In this document: positions 27,575-36,354 of the stretch, piece by piece
Layout of the letters: each line of letters begins with the position of its first letter
Numbering within the stretch: position 1 is the stretch's first letter
Origin: Gemelliphila asaccharolytica
GTDB lineage: Bacteria; Bacillota; Bacilli; Staphylococcales; Gemellaceae
NCBI RefSeq assembly: GCF_001553005.1
Contig: NZ_KQ959912.1
Span: 14,536 to 53,660, forward strand
Direction of reading: 5' to 3'
Length of the DNA: 39,125 nt
Position numbers and translations under genes: made by a program
Notes under the pieces: generated by a model
Told to the model about the DNA's origin: nothing
The model's input: only the letters and a program-made list of their open reading frames with translations
The model's database searches: none

Positions 27575-27676
27575 TCTAGCTATTTTTAAAAAATAACCAC
27601 AAAAAAACAAGGTAAATTTCTTTTTCCTCAATATGTCATGATATTATCTTTAAAATTACCCTATTTTAATGGTTGT

Positions 27677-27705
27677 ATTATACCATAAATATTTTTTTTT
27701 GTAAA
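27677..27705 (-). promoter_or_regulatory. glmS promoter
   Basis: Minus-strand TTTACA (27705-27700), 17-nt spacer, TATAAT (27682-27677). Transcription would start near 27670, about 128 nt before the ribozyme cleavage site. Confidence 0.75.
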
Positions 27706-27791
27706 AATTATTAATAGTTATCACCAAAGCATTTATAGAGAATATTTATCTTAAAATAAAATAATTTTCCCCTATACTCTACTATAAACTA

Positions 27792-27819
27792 TTGCATTTT
27801 TTTTATTAATTGTTAAAAT
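27792..27819 (+). promoter_or_regulatory. Probable promoter of the YitT-family gene
   Basis: TTGCAT (27792-27797), 16-nt spacer, TAAAAT (27814-27819), about 40 nt before the start. Confidence 0.5.
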
Positions 27820-27860
27820 AAAAATAGACATAAATTTAAGTTATAAAGTTAGAGGATATT

Positions 27861-28736
27861 ATGTTCAAAGAAACTTTTTACGAGGCAGATAAAAATAAAA
27901 AAACTAAAGAGATTGTCTTTTTAATTGTAGGTATAATCTTATTTTCTATTTATGCAGGACTTATGCTTCCTGCTAATAAGTTAGGAACTGGAGGAGCTTT
28001 AGGGCTTGCTTTAGTAATAAATAAATATACTAATATTAGTATAGGTCTAGCACAATTCATTCTCAATGCTCCACTCTTTTACATAGGTTTTAAATATGTT
28101 GGGAAAAAATTCATGATTATAACAGTTATTGTGACTGTTGTATCATCATTTTTAATTGATTTTTTACCCACTATTATCACCCCAATAGACTTAAAAGATA
28201 AACTTGTTGCTACAATTTTTTGTGGGATAATTTCAGGACTTGCAATGAGTTTTATTTTAATTAGTGGTGGTAGTACTGGAGGTAGTGATATTACAGGTAA
28301 ATTTTTTGTTAAAAGATTTAATTTAAACTTACCTACTGTATTTTTAGTACAAGACATCACAATATATATTATTATCTGGATAGCTTTTGATATTCGTTAT
28401 GTTATGTACGCTTTAATAATGAGTTTTGTTAGAAATCAAACTTTCAAAGGAGTGCAAAAATATCTATCAGCTTATATCCAATGTTCTATTATTACTGATA
28501 AATCTACCGAACTTGTAGCAGAAATAAATGAAAAACTTCATAGAGGGACTACTATTATGGACGTTGAGGGAGGCTTTACCCACAAAAAACATAGAATGGT
28601 TGTTCTTGTAATCCAGCAAAATGAATTATATACCCTAAAAAAAATAATAGATAATACCTGTCCAAAGGCATTTATAACAGTTAATAGTATAAATACAATT
28701 TTAGGAAATTTCAAAGAACATTCTTATAGTTTATAA
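27861..28736 (+). CDS. YitT family membrane protein (DUF161/DUF2179)
   Basis: 291 residues: an N-terminal membrane part of five to six helices with the family glycine signatures LPANKLGTGGALGLAL and LISGGSTGGSDITGKF, then a C-terminal cytoplasmic DUF2179-type domain (CSIITDKSTELVAEINEKLHRGTTIMDVEGGFT). The family is widespread in Firmicutes; its function is not firmly known. ATG with AGAGG 7 nt upstream. It stands alone between glmS and clpP. Confidence 0.88.
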   Translation: MFKETFYEADKNKKTKEIVFLIVGIILFSIYAGLMLPANKLGTGGALGLALVINKYTNISIGLAQFILNAPLFYIGFKYVGKKFMIITVIVTVVSSFLIDFLPTIITPIDLKDKLVATIFCGIISGLAMSFILISGGSTGGSDITGKFFVKRFNLNLPTVFLVQDITIYIIIWIAFDIRYVMYALIMSFVRNQTFKGVQKYLSAYIQCSIITDKSTELVAEINEKLHRGTTIMDVEGGFTHKKHRMVVLVIQQNELYTLKKIIDNTCPKAFITVNSINTILGNFKEHSYSL

Positions 28737-28770
28737 CTTTTTATAAATATTAATACTTAATCTTTAAAAC

Positions 28771-28799
28771 TTTACTAAAATAAGCATTTTAGGTATAAT
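28771..28799 (+). promoter_or_regulatory. clpP promoter with flanking direct repeats
   Basis: TTTACT (28771-28776), 17-nt spacer, TATAAT (28794-28799). The 10-mer ATTTTAGGTA occurs at 28786-28795 and again at 28800-28809, so the repeats run across the -10 with a 14-bp period. No CtsR box (GGTCAAA repeat) is visible. Confidence 0.65.
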
Positions 28800-28833
28800 A
28801 TTTTAGGTAAATTAAATGAAATAGGAGGAAAAA

Positions 28834-29487
28834 ATGAATTTAATTCCTACAGTTATCGAACAAACATCGCAAGGTGAAAGAGCATACGATATTTATTCAA
28901 GATTATTAAAAGATAGAATAGTTATTTTGGGTTCAGACGTTAATGACCAAGTCGCAAACTCAATAGTAAGTCAATTATTATTTTTAGAAGCACAAGACAG
29001 CGAAAAAGATATTTACTTCTATATAAATTCTCCAGGGGGAAGTGTTACAGCAGGTTTTGCTATTTATGACACTATGCAACATATAAAATGTGATATTGTT
29101 ACTATTTGCATGGGAATGGCAGCAAGTATGGGAGCATTTTTATTAGCAGCAGGAACTATTGGCAAAAGATATTGTCTGCCAAATGCAGAAGTAATGATTC
29201 ATCAGCCCCTAGGTGGAGCTCAAGGTCAAGCAACAGAAATAGAAATAGCTGCAAAACACATCTTAAGAACAAAAGCAAAATTAAATAAAATTCTCTCTGA
29301 TAGAACAGGGCAAACTCTAAAAGCTATTGAACGAGATACAGAAAGAGATAATTACATGTCTGCTCAAGAAGCTTTTGAATATGGACTTGTAGACAAAGTT
29401 ATGTACCCTCAAAATGATAAAATTCAAAAAAAAGAAAAAAAACCTATTAAGAAAAAAGCAGAAAAAATGGCTAAAGATAAAGAATAA
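28834..29487 (+). CDS. clpP: ATP-dependent Clp protease proteolytic subunit
   Basis: Serine peptidase that forms a 14-mer barrel with Clp ATPases for regulated proteolysis. Catalytic triad: Ser in GMAASMGA (about 98), His in MIHQPLG (about 123), Asp in the DTERDNYMS region (about 172); [10 protein letters not shown] is the substrate-binding strand. At 217 residues it is about 20 longer than usual because of a Lys-rich tail after [14 protein letters not shown] lies 7 nt before ATG. Single gene with its own promoter and terminator. Confidence 0.96.
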   Translation: MNLIPTVIEQTSQGERAYDIYSRLLKDRIVILGSDVNDQVANSIVSQLLFLEAQDSEKDIYFYINSPGGSVTAGFAIYDTMQHIKCDIVTICMGMAASMGAFLLAAGTIGKRYCLPNAEVMIHQPLGGAQGQATEIEIAAKHILRTKAKLNKILSDRTGQTLKAIERDTERDNYMSAQEAFEYGLVDKVMYPQNDKIQKKEKKPIKKKAEKMAKDKE

Positions 29488-29492
29488 AAAAT

Positions 29493-29537
29493 AAAAAGCT
29501 AGTGATGTTTCATCAAGAAATATAACTAGCTTTTTTT
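29493..29537 (+). terminator. clpP terminator with an inner hairpin
   Basis: AAAAAGCTAGT pairs with ACTAGCTTTTT (around 29493-29503 and 29525-29535), with a small hairpin GATG-TTT-CATC in the loop; a seven-T run follows. Confidence 0.85.
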
Positions 29538-30073
29538 AGGTAAAACTTTATAAGCTTCTATCAATTTAAAAGTAAAATTTTTAGTATTATAGCTATATCT
29601 TAAAATTTTATAAATAATTAATAACTTGAAAATTTATCCTATTTTTTCTAATTTTTTAATTTTTTTTAAAAAATTTATAACTCTATTATACGATTTTATC
29701 CCATACTATCATTTAGCAGATAAAAAAATTTCAATAAATTTTCTTCTTTCAAAAATAGTATATTCTAAATTAAATTATTAAATATCCAATTTATTTTTTT
29801 ATTATAGCAAAGCTTAACTCTTTATTATATTTTTTAAATTAAAATTCTCTCCTCTCAAAAACTCTATAACTATTATAATATAGCTTTTTTCACTTAATAA
29901 ATATTTAATTATCAAGATTTCAAGAAATTTTCTAAAAATTAATTAATTCATAAAAATAATATTTTTTAACTATATTAAAAATTAAAAAATCTTTTCAAAT
30001 ACAAAAAAAATACGAAAATATTATCTTTCATTTTTTTATGATGAAAACTTGATATTAAGCAGTTTTTAAGGCA
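29538..30073. other. Long AT-rich intergenic region
   Basis: About 540 bases, almost all A and T. I find no ORF with a ribosome site on either strand and no recognisable RNA. Several short A/T palindromes occur but are expected by composition. Confidence 0.5.
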
Positions 30074-30087
30074 TGTAAACGATTGAT
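30074..30087 (+). promoter_or_regulatory. Weak cre-like site at the tetR promoter
   Basis: TGTAAACGATTGAT fits the relaxed CcpA cre pattern WTGNAANCGNWNNCW (with A at 30073) except for one position, and overlaps the -35. It could equally be part of a TetR operator; the right half is poor. Confidence 0.3.
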
Positions 30088-30111
30088 TTTTTTTAGATAT
30101 AATGATATAAT
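30083..30111 (+). promoter_or_regulatory. tetR promoter
   Basis: TTGATT (30083-30088), 17-nt spacer, TATAAT (30106-30111), about 35 nt before the start. Confidence 0.7.
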
Positions 30112-30146
30112 TTAATTGCATAATACTAAAATTAAGGAGATACGTT

Positions 30147-30743
30147 ATGACTTTAAATAATAAATCAAAAGATAATATTATTAAAGAAACTGTTAAGCTA
30201 ATACAAAAAAAAGGTTATGCGGGTACAAGTATACAAGAAATTATTAAAAAATCTAAAGCTCCTAAAGGCAGTATGTATTATTATTTCCCTGCAGGGAAAG
30301 ACGCTATGATTTTAGCTGGTGTCGAACAAATCAATCAGGAATTTCAAAAAAAATTTAAGAATTCCATTTTACCCCTTAACAACTTATCAGATATTCTTAA
30401 TGCATTAATAACAATGTTCAATAGTAAAATAAGAATATACGGTACTCCATCCTTTAGAATGACTCTTTTAGCTTTAGAGACTATAGGTGAAGCACCAGAA
30501 GTTGCAAGAAAATGTTGCGATGTTCTTACAGACTGGAAAAAAATTACAACAAGAGCTATTATATCTCTTGGTATAAATGAAAAAGCTAGTATAAACATTT
30601 GTGACTGGTTCTTTACAACTCTTCAAGGAGCTATAAGCGCTTCAGTTATTTATGATGATATTACCTTTATGAATATAACAAATCAATCAATTAAACTTAT
30701 AAAAAACCTATCAAAAGAAGAATTAGAAAGTATGTTTATATAG
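30147..30743 (+). CDS. TetR-family regulator (LmrA/YxaF-like)
   Basis: 198 residues. N-terminal TetR helix-turn-helix: IIKETVKLIQKKGYAGTSIQEIIKKSK followed by GSMYYYFPAGKDAMI (about 9-53); the PKGSxYYYFPxGK form is that of the LmrA/YxaF group. The C-terminal ligand domain (to the end) resembles that group's TetR_C. Such regulators control multidrug efflux genes. The convergent MFS gene downstream is the obvious target. AAGGAG lies 7 nt before ATG. Confidence 0.88.
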   Translation: MTLNNKSKDNIIKETVKLIQKKGYAGTSIQEIIKKSKAPKGSMYYYFPAGKDAMILAGVEQINQEFQKKFKNSILPLNNLSDILNALITMFNSKIRIYGTPSFRMTLLALETIGEAPEVARKCCDVLTDWKKITTRAIISLGINEKASINICDWFFTTLQGAISASVIYDDITFMNITNQSIKLIKNLSKEELESMFI

Positions 30744-30745
30744 AT

Positions 30746-30790
30746 AAAAAAGAGAAATTTTAAAATAGTTTTAAAATTTCTCTTTTTTGT
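30746..30790. terminator. Bidirectional terminator between tetR and the MFS gene
   Basis: A 20-bp perfect stem, 30746-30765 with 30769-30788, and a 3-nt loop. A- and T-runs at the ends serve both convergent genes. Confidence 0.95.
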
Positions 30791-30806
30791 TTTTGATAAA
30801 CACAAT

Positions 30807-31946
30807 TTAATTATTTTTCAATCTGCTATAAAATGCTATACTACAAAGCATTAATAAACTTGTAATGTAAAAAGGAGTTATAAAAAGTTCTAATGAAAGC
30901 TTATCTAATAATTTTGTCAAAATCAAAGGAGTTACTATAACTCCAATATTCCCTGCCGTTAGTGCCATACTTGTTATAAAATTAACCTCACTATGATAAT
31001 TTTTAGCTACATAACTAAATACACTAGACATCGTTCCAACAAAACTCGCACCTATAAAAATACTTCCTACAACAAATAAATATTTATTATTTGCCAATGT
31101 AAACATAAAATTACCTATAATCATCAAAATAATCATAGCTAATAAGGATTTATTTTTTAAATATTTGTTTATTTTTCCAAAAATAGCTCCAACAAAAATA
31201 CCACTAAAAGCTAAAAGTGTTAAAATATTGCTAGAAAAAATATTTGAATAACCATATTTTGTAACTAAAAGCGTTGGAATTTTTATAGTAGCTCCTATAT
31301 AACTTATTCCTACCAGAAAAGTTATTAACATAATAAATAAAACATCAGTGTTAAAAATAAAAGATTTTTTTATAGTTTTCTTTTCATCTTTCACATCTGG
31401 AACAAATTTTATAAACATAAATAATATAGGTAATACCAAAATATAAACTAAAAATGTATAATTAGCAGAAAAAACTAGCATATACCCAGCAACAAAAGTT
31501 GTTAATGCCTTACCAATATTCAGGCAAGCTGTTCTAAGTCCTATCATGCCCGAAAGAGTTTCTCCGCTATAATAATCCCCTATTATACTTATAGATAAAG
31601 AATTATATAAACCTATCCCTATTCCTAAAATAAATCTACTTATTAGCACTAAAGTAAAACTTGTTGTTAAAAAAGATATTATCCCTGAAACAAAAATCAA
31701 GATTAGACCCAATACAACTGTATTTTTTTTACCCAACTTTGCTACAAAAAAATTGCTTAGAATAACAAAAATTGTAATCATAATAGCAGGAATTGTTACT
31801 ATATTTTCTACAGAAGCAAGACCTATATTACTATCTTTTGAATGATAAAACTCATATAACTTTGGTATAGCAGGTGCTATAGCTAAATGCGACATCAAAA
31901 ATATTGATATAAAAAGAATTGATACTTTTTGAGATATTTTATTCAT
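30807..31946 (-). CDS. MFS transporter, probable drug efflux
   Basis: 379-residue protein with about 12 hydrophobic helices. The MFS loop after helix 2 reads AKLGKKNTV, and helix 4-5 has SRFILGIGIGLYNSLSISIIGDYY. This is the proton-coupled exporter layout; substrate not determinable. Good TTGACA/TATACT promoter and AGGAGAGG ribosome site. Convergent with tetR. Confidence 0.88.
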   Translation of the reverse strand: MNKISQKVSILFISIFLMSHLAIAPAIPKLYEFYHSKDSNIGLASVENIVTIPAIMITIFVILSNFFVAKLGKKNTVVLGLILIFVSGIISFLTTSFTLVLISRFILGIGIGLYNSLSISIIGDYYSGETLSGMIGLRTACLNIGKALTTFVAGYMLVFSANYTFLVYILVLPILFMFIKFVPDVKDEKKTIKKSFIFNTDVLFIMLITFLVGISYIGATIKIPTLLVTKYGYSNIFSSNILTLLAFSGIFVGAIFGKINKYLKNKSLLAMIILMIIGNFMFTLANNKYLFVVGSIFIGASFVGTMSSVFSYVAKNYHSEVNFITSMALTAGNIGVIVTPLILTKLLDKLSLELFITPFYITSLLMLCSIAFYSRLKNN

Positions 31947-31972
31947 AACCTCTCCTAATAACTTTTTTTTAT

Positions 31973-32001
31973 AGTATATTAATATTTATTTTTTGTGTCA
32001 A
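31973..32001 (-). promoter_or_regulatory. Promoter of the MFS gene
   Basis: Minus-strand TTGACA (32001-31996), 17-nt spacer, TATACT (31978-31973). No TetR-like palindrome is obvious around it. Confidence 0.8.
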
Positions 32002-32209
32002 CGAATTAGCTTTTGAAATTATATTAATAATATTGATAAATATTTTTTTATATGATATAGTATTAAAAAAGTTTGAAACTAAAGAACATTTATTTTTATC
32101 ATATAGTTAAACAAAATAGCTATAAATATTATTTTATAATAATATTTTACAAAATAAAGTTTTTTTGATTTTTTATAGATATACTTAAAATAAAAAAGGA
32201 AGATTTAAT

Positions 32210-32938
32210 ATGAAAAAAATTGCTGCATTTTTTGATATAGACGGAACATTATTTCGTGATTCCCTTATGACAGATCATTTTAAAAAACTTATAAAATACG
32301 AAATAGTAGACGAGAAAATATGGGTTAATGACATTAAGCATCTATATAAAGCCTGGGATAATAGATTTGAAATATACGATAATTATCTTTTTGAGCTATC
32401 TAACTGCTATATGAAAGCTATTACTGGACTTGATAAAAATACTTTAGATTTTGTTGCAAATCAAGTAATAAAATTGAAATCTGATAGAGTTTATAAATAT
32501 ACGAGAAATGTCATAGAAGAACATAAAAAAAATGGCCACTTAGTATTTTTTATTTCTGGAAGCCCTGATTTTTTAGTAGAAAAAATGGGAGCAAAATATG
32601 GAGCTTTCAAAAGTATTGGTAGCACTTATGAAATAAAAAACAATATTTTTACCGGCAACGTTACTCCTATGTGGGACTCTGACAGCAAAAATAATATGAT
32701 AGATAAACTTATCAAAATATTTAATATTGACCTTGAAAACTCTTATGCTTATGGCGATACTAATGGAGATTTTAGAATGCTTAGTAGAGTAGGCCGCCCT
32801 GTAGCTATAAATCCTAGTAAGGAATTATTAACAAATATAAAATCATCAAAAAAATTAAAGGAAAAAATTTCTATAATAATAGAAAGAAAAGATGTTATTT
32901 ATAAGCTTAAACCCGATTTAGATATACTTAATGTTTAG
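32210..32938 (+). CDS. HAD-IB family phosphatase (SerB-like)
   Basis: 242-residue cytosolic hydrolase. Motif I FFDIDGTLF (Asp 9 and 11), motif II VFFISGSPDF (about 111-120), motif III lysine downstream and motif IV YAYGDTNGDFRML (about 182-194), with a helical cap at 15-85. It groups with phosphoserine-phosphatase-like HAD-IB enzymes acting on small phosphomonoesters, possibly sugar phosphates or lysophosphatidate. AAGGAAG lies 8 nt upstream. Single gene. Confidence 0.88.
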   Translation: MKKIAAFFDIDGTLFRDSLMTDHFKKLIKYEIVDEKIWVNDIKHLYKAWDNRFEIYDNYLFELSNCYMKAITGLDKNTLDFVANQVIKLKSDRVYKYTRNVIEEHKKNGHLVFFISGSPDFLVEKMGAKYGAFKSIGSTYEIKNNIFTGNVTPMWDSDSKNNMIDKLIKIFNIDLENSYAYGDTNGDFRMLSRVGRPVAINPSKELLTNIKSSKKLKEKISIIIERKDVIYKLKPDLDILNV

Positions 32939-32977
32939 CACTTAAAAATTGTCTACCTTTTTGACTCATTTTTAGTT

Positions 32978-33000
32978 AAATTGTTTACTTCAATTTTTTT
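32978..33000 (+). terminator. Weak terminator after the HAD gene
   Basis: AAATTG (32978-32983) pairs with CAATTT (32991-32996), followed by T's. Only 6 bp, so uncertain. Confidence 0.35.
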
Positions 33001-33046
33001 AAATAATTTAATTTTTATAGTCCTTTTAAAACTCCATATATTTTCT

Positions 33047-33055
33047 TGGTATAAT
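33047..33055 (+). promoter_or_regulatory. Orphan extended -10 element
   Basis: TGGTATAAT is a perfect extended -10, about 230 nt upstream of the small-peptide locus with no gene of its own. It may be an upstream promoter for that locus, the start of a small RNA, or chance. Confidence 0.35.
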
Positions 33056-33182
33056 ATTTTTTGTCAGTATTAAAGAGTATTTTTATCCTTAAAATATTAA
33101 TTATTTTATTATAAAATTTCTGTTGTTTAGAGAAAGACTTATAATATTATTAATATATTAGTTTTCTTACGATAGTTTTTAA

Positions 33183-33211
33183 TTGACAAAAATATAAGAA
33201 AATGATACGTT
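33183..33211 (+). promoter_or_regulatory. Promoter of the two-peptide locus
   Basis: TTGACA (33183-33188), 17-nt spacer, TGA-TACGTT with TACGTT at 33206-33211: perfect -35, weak -10 helped by an upstream TG. Confidence 0.6.
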
Positions 33212-33216
33212 CTAAT

Positions 33217-33230
33217 TGTAATCGATTACT
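33217..33230 (+). promoter_or_regulatory. Putative CcpA cre operator
   Basis: TGTAATCGATTACT matches the cre pattern TGWAANCGNTNWCA at 13 of 14 positions and contains a perfect 12-bp palindrome. It covers the start point just after the -10, a typical repressing position. Another LacI-family regulator could use it instead. Confidence 0.65.
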
Positions 33231-33277
33231 TATATTTAACAAATAGTTTTATGATGAATAATAAAGGAGGTTTTTTT

Positions 33278-33442
33278 ATGAGAAAACAATTTAAATTTAT
33301 TAGTGTTGTTTTTGCTTCAAGTATTTTACTTACCCCCTTATATAATCTTAATTATTCTAATAATCTAGCTAATTCAAAGGAAAAGGAAATATCTACTATT
33401 TCAGAAAATGAAATTAATGCAATTAAAAGGGGTGATGATAAC
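33278..33442 (+). CDS. Small secreted peptide, unknown
   Basis: 55 residues plus stop (TAA 33443-33445). ATG 33278 follows AAGGAGG by 7 nt; upstream ATGs at 33251 and 33254 lack a ribosome site. Basic start MRKQFK, hydrophobic core FISVVFASSILLTPLY, then a polar charged tail ending KRGDDN. This looks like a signal peptide or a single-pass anchor with a roughly 25-residue mature tail. No family recognised. It overlaps the next small gene by one base. Confidence 0.7.
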
Positions 33443-33444
33443 TA

Positions 33445-33546
33445 ATGAATACTTTTAACATAGCACTTAGTGTATTTGTAGTTCTAGCCTTAATTTTTAT
33501 AATATATATATTACTTAAAATATATAACAAAATAATGAAAAAATAA
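33445..33546 (+). CDS. 33-residue single-helix membrane peptide, unknown
   Basis: ATG overlaps the previous stop as TAATG (33443-33447). The peptide starts MNTFNIALSVF, has one hydrophobic helix of about 21 residues and ends in the basic tail KIYNKIMKK, a typical small membrane peptide with the C-terminus inside. No separate ribosome site close by (GGGG-TGATGATAAC is weak), so translation likely depends on coupling. Followed by a terminator. Too short for standard gene finders. Confidence 0.6.
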   Translation: MNTFNIALSVFVVLALIFIIYILLKIYNKIMKK

Positions 33547-33570
33547 TAATCTTCAAAGCCATCAACAATA

Positions 33571-33616
33571 AAAAAATGAGCTGAATCCTTTATTTTTAGG
33601 TTCAGTTCATTTTTTA
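33571..33616. terminator. Bidirectional terminator between the peptide locus and ppdK
   Basis: AAAAAATGAGCTGAATCCT pairs with AGGTTCAGTTCATTTTTT (one bulge, one G-U), with A and T runs outside. Confidence 0.8.
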
Positions 33617-33712
33617 TTTGGTATTTTTATATTATCATTTATGGCGGAAATTTATTGTGAATATATCAAAGTTTTCTTTAATAAATAAGATAACCTAACT
33701 TAAAGCACTTTG

Positions 33713-36331
33713 TTATTTTCTATTTTCTATTGCTGCTTTTGCTGCGGCAAGTTTTGCTATTAGCACTCTATATGGTGAACATGATACATAGTCTATTCCT
33801 ATTTTGCTTACTAAGGCAATTGATTTTTCATCTCCTCCATGTTCTCCACATATACCTAATTTTATATTTGGTTTTGCTTTTTTAGCTTTGTTTACAGCTA
33901 ATTTCATAAGTTCTAAGACTCCATTTTCATCTAAATGTATAAATGGGTCATTTTCTAATATTTTTTTCTTTTTGTATATATCTATGAATTTTTCTGCATC
34001 ATCTCTTGAATATCCAAATGTCATTTGTGTTAAGTCATTTGTTCCAAAGCTGAAGAATTCTGCGTATTCTGCAATTTTATCTGCTATTAAACAAGCTCTT
34101 GGTATTTCTATCATTGTTCCTATTTTGTAATTGAATACTTCTTTATAGTTTTGAATGTCTTTTTCTATTAATGCTTCTATTTTTTCTCTTAGATATGACA
34201 ATTCTTTTTCTATTCCTACTAATGGGATCATAATTTCTACATTTACTTCTACTCCGTCTTTTCTAGCACGGATAGCTGCTTGTGTTATTGCTTTTGCTTG
34301 CATTAAGTAAATTTCTGGATAAGTTACTCCTAGTCTACATCCTCTATGTCCCATCATTGGGTTGAATTCTGCTATACTTTTTATTTTGTTTTCTAGTTGG
34401 CTTACTGTTACATCTAGTTCTTTTGCTATTATTTCTATTGTTTTTTCTTCATGAGGTAAGAATTCGTGTAGAGGTGGGTCTAATAAACGTATATTGACTG
34501 ATTTTCCTTCTGCTTCTTTGAATATTTTGTAGAAGTCTTCACTTTGAATTGGTTGAAGTCTATCTAGATAAACTTTTCTTTCTGATTCAGATGCTGATAA
34601 AATCATTTTTCTTACTAGACTTATTCTATCTTCTTCAAAGAACATATGTTCTGTTCTACATAGTCCTATTCCTTCTGCTCCAAAATTAAATGCTGCTTTG
34701 GCATCTCTTTCGTTATCTGCATTTGCAAATACTTTTAATTCTCTTGTTTCGTCTGCCCATTCTATTATTTTTCTGAAGCTTTCTGAGAATGATGAATCTG
34801 ATTTTTTTACATCTCCTTGATATACTTTTCCACTTGAACCGTCTACTGATAGTATATCTCCTTCTTGTAGAGTAACTTCTCCTATTTTTACTTTTTTATT
34901 TTCATAGTCTATTATCATATTTTGGGCACCACATACACAGCATTTTCCCATTCCTCTTGCTACTACTGCTGCATGAGAAGTCATTCCTCCTCTACTTGTT
35001 ATTATGGCTTGTGATGATACCATTCCTTCTATGTCTTCTGGAGATGTTTCTTCTCTTACTAATATTACTTTTCTTTCTATTGAAGCTTCTACTGCTTCTT
35101 CTGCTGTGAAATAAATATGCCCTGTTGCTGCACCAGGTGATGCTGCTAAACCTTGAGTTAGTATAACTGCATCTTTTAATGCACTTTCTTCAAATGTTGG
35201 GTGAAGCAATTGATTTATATCATCTGAATTTACTCTAAGTAGTGCTTCTTCTTTTGTGATTAATCCTTGCTGTACTAATGATACTGCTATTTCTACAGCT
35301 GCTTTTGCTGTTCTTTTTCCATTACGTGTTTGTAAGATATATAATTTTTCATTTTCTATTGTGAATTCTATATCTTGCATGTCTTTATAGTGTTTTTCTA
35401 ATACTTTTGTTATATTTACTAATTCTTTATAAAGTTTTGGATATTCTTCTTCTAATACTGCTACTGGTTTTGGTGTTCTTATTCCTGCAACTACGTCTTC
35501 TCCTTGTGCATTTATTAGGTATTCACCAAATAGTTTGTTTTCTCCAGTTGCTGGATTTCTACTAAAGCATACCCCTGTACCACAATTATCTCCCATGTTT
35601 CCAAAAACCATGGCTTGAACATTTACTGCTGTTCCTAATTTGTCACTTATTCCATTTAATCTACGATATACTTTTGCACGGTTGTTATTCCATGATTTAA
35701 AGACGGCTTCAACTGCTAACATAAGTTGTTCTTTTACATTTGTTGGGAATTCTGCTCCTACTTCTTTTTTATATATTTTTTTGAATTCTTCTGCCACTTT
35801 GAATAGGTCGTCAGCACTCATATCTTTGTCTTCTGCATAACCATTTTTTTCTCTTACTTTTGTAAGTACAGCTTCAAATTTGTATTTTTCTACCCCCATA
35901 ACTACGTCTGCAAACATTTGGATAAATCTTCTGTAGCTATCATATGCGAATTTGTAATCATTGTTTTTTTTGGCTAATACTATGGTTGTTTCATCATTTA
36001 AACCTAGATTTAATATTGTATCCATCATTCCAGGCATTGAAAATACCGCTCCACTTCTTACTGATACAAGTAGCGGATTTTCTAAACTTCCTAGTTTTTT
36101 GCCCATAGTTTTTTCTAATTGTTCTAACTGTTCATTTATTTGTTTGATAATTTCTGGTTTAATTCTCATGTTGTTATCATAATAATCGTTACAACTTTCT
36201 GTTGTGATTGTGAAACCAGAAGGTACGTTTATCCCCAGCGTACTCATTTCTGCTAAGTTGGCTCCTTTTCCCCCTAGCAGACTTCTCATGTCTTTGTTTC
36301 CTTCTTTAAAATTATAAACAAATTTTTTCAT
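33713..36331 (-). CDS. ppdK: Pyruvate, phosphate dikinase
   Basis: 872 residues, the usual length. Interconverts pyruvate, ATP and phosphate with PEP, AMP and pyrophosphate. N-terminal ATP-grasp domain (GGKGANLAEM, near 20-30), swivelling phosphohistidine domain with GGMTSHAAVVARG (His near 452; Thr two before it is the regulatory site), and the PEP/pyruvate TIM barrel with GHRGCRLGVTYPE, GTMIEIPRACL, FFSFGTNDLTQMTFGYSRDD and GICGEHGGD with the catalytic Cys. AAAAGGAG lies 6-7 nt before ATG. Third gene after ccpN and its own regulatory enzyme, so control is built in. Confidence 0.97.
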   Translation of the reverse strand: MKKFVYNFKEGNKDMRSLLGGKGANLAEMSTLGINVPSGFTITTESCNDYYDNNMRIKPEIIKQINEQLEQLEKTMGKKLGSLENPLLVSVRSGAVFSMPGMMDTILNLGLNDETTIVLAKKNNDYKFAYDSYRRFIQMFADVVMGVEKYKFEAVLTKVREKNGYAEDKDMSADDLFKVAEEFKKIYKKEVGAEFPTNVKEQLMLAVEAVFKSWNNNRAKVYRRLNGISDKLGTAVNVQAMVFGNMGDNCGTGVCFSRNPATGENKLFGEYLINAQGEDVVAGIRTPKPVAVLEEEYPKLYKELVNITKVLEKHYKDMQDIEFTIENEKLYILQTRNGKRTAKAAVEIAVSLVQQGLITKEEALLRVNSDDINQLLHPTFEESALKDAVILTQGLAASPGAATGHIYFTAEEAVEASIERKVILVREETSPEDIEGMVSSQAIITSRGGMTSHAAVVARGMGKCCVCGAQNMIIDYENKKVKIGEVTLQEGDILSVDGSSGKVYQGDVKKSDSSFSESFRKIIEWADETRELKVFANADNERDAKAAFNFGAEGIGLCRTEHMFFEEDRISLVRKMILSASESERKVYLDRLQPIQSEDFYKIFKEAEGKSVNIRLLDPPLHEFLPHEEKTIEIIAKELDVTVSQLENKIKSIAEFNPMMGHRGCRLGVTYPEIYLMQAKAITQAAIRARKDGVEVNVEIMIPLVGIEKELSYLREKIEALIEKDIQNYKEVFNYKIGTMIEIPRACLIADKIAEYAEFFSFGTNDLTQMTFGYSRDDAEKFIDIYKKKKILENDPFIHLDENGVLELMKLAVNKAKKAKPNIKLGICGEHGGDEKSIALVSKIGIDYVSCSPYRVLIAKLAAAKAAIENRK

Positions 36332-36354
36332 TATTTTCTCCTTTTTCTACTTTA

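Noticed and set aside
29538..30073. Origin-like or attachment-site content in the AT-rich gap.
   Set aside because: No DnaA-box cluster, tRNA gene, direct repeats or integrase; the low complexity alone is not evidence.
33380..33442. End of the 55-residue peptide (ISENEINAIKRG) looks a little like a double-glycine bacteriocin leader (LSxxELxxIxGG).
   Set aside because: It sits at the C-terminus behind a signal-like segment, lacks GG, and no core peptide, immunity or C39 transporter gene is nearby.
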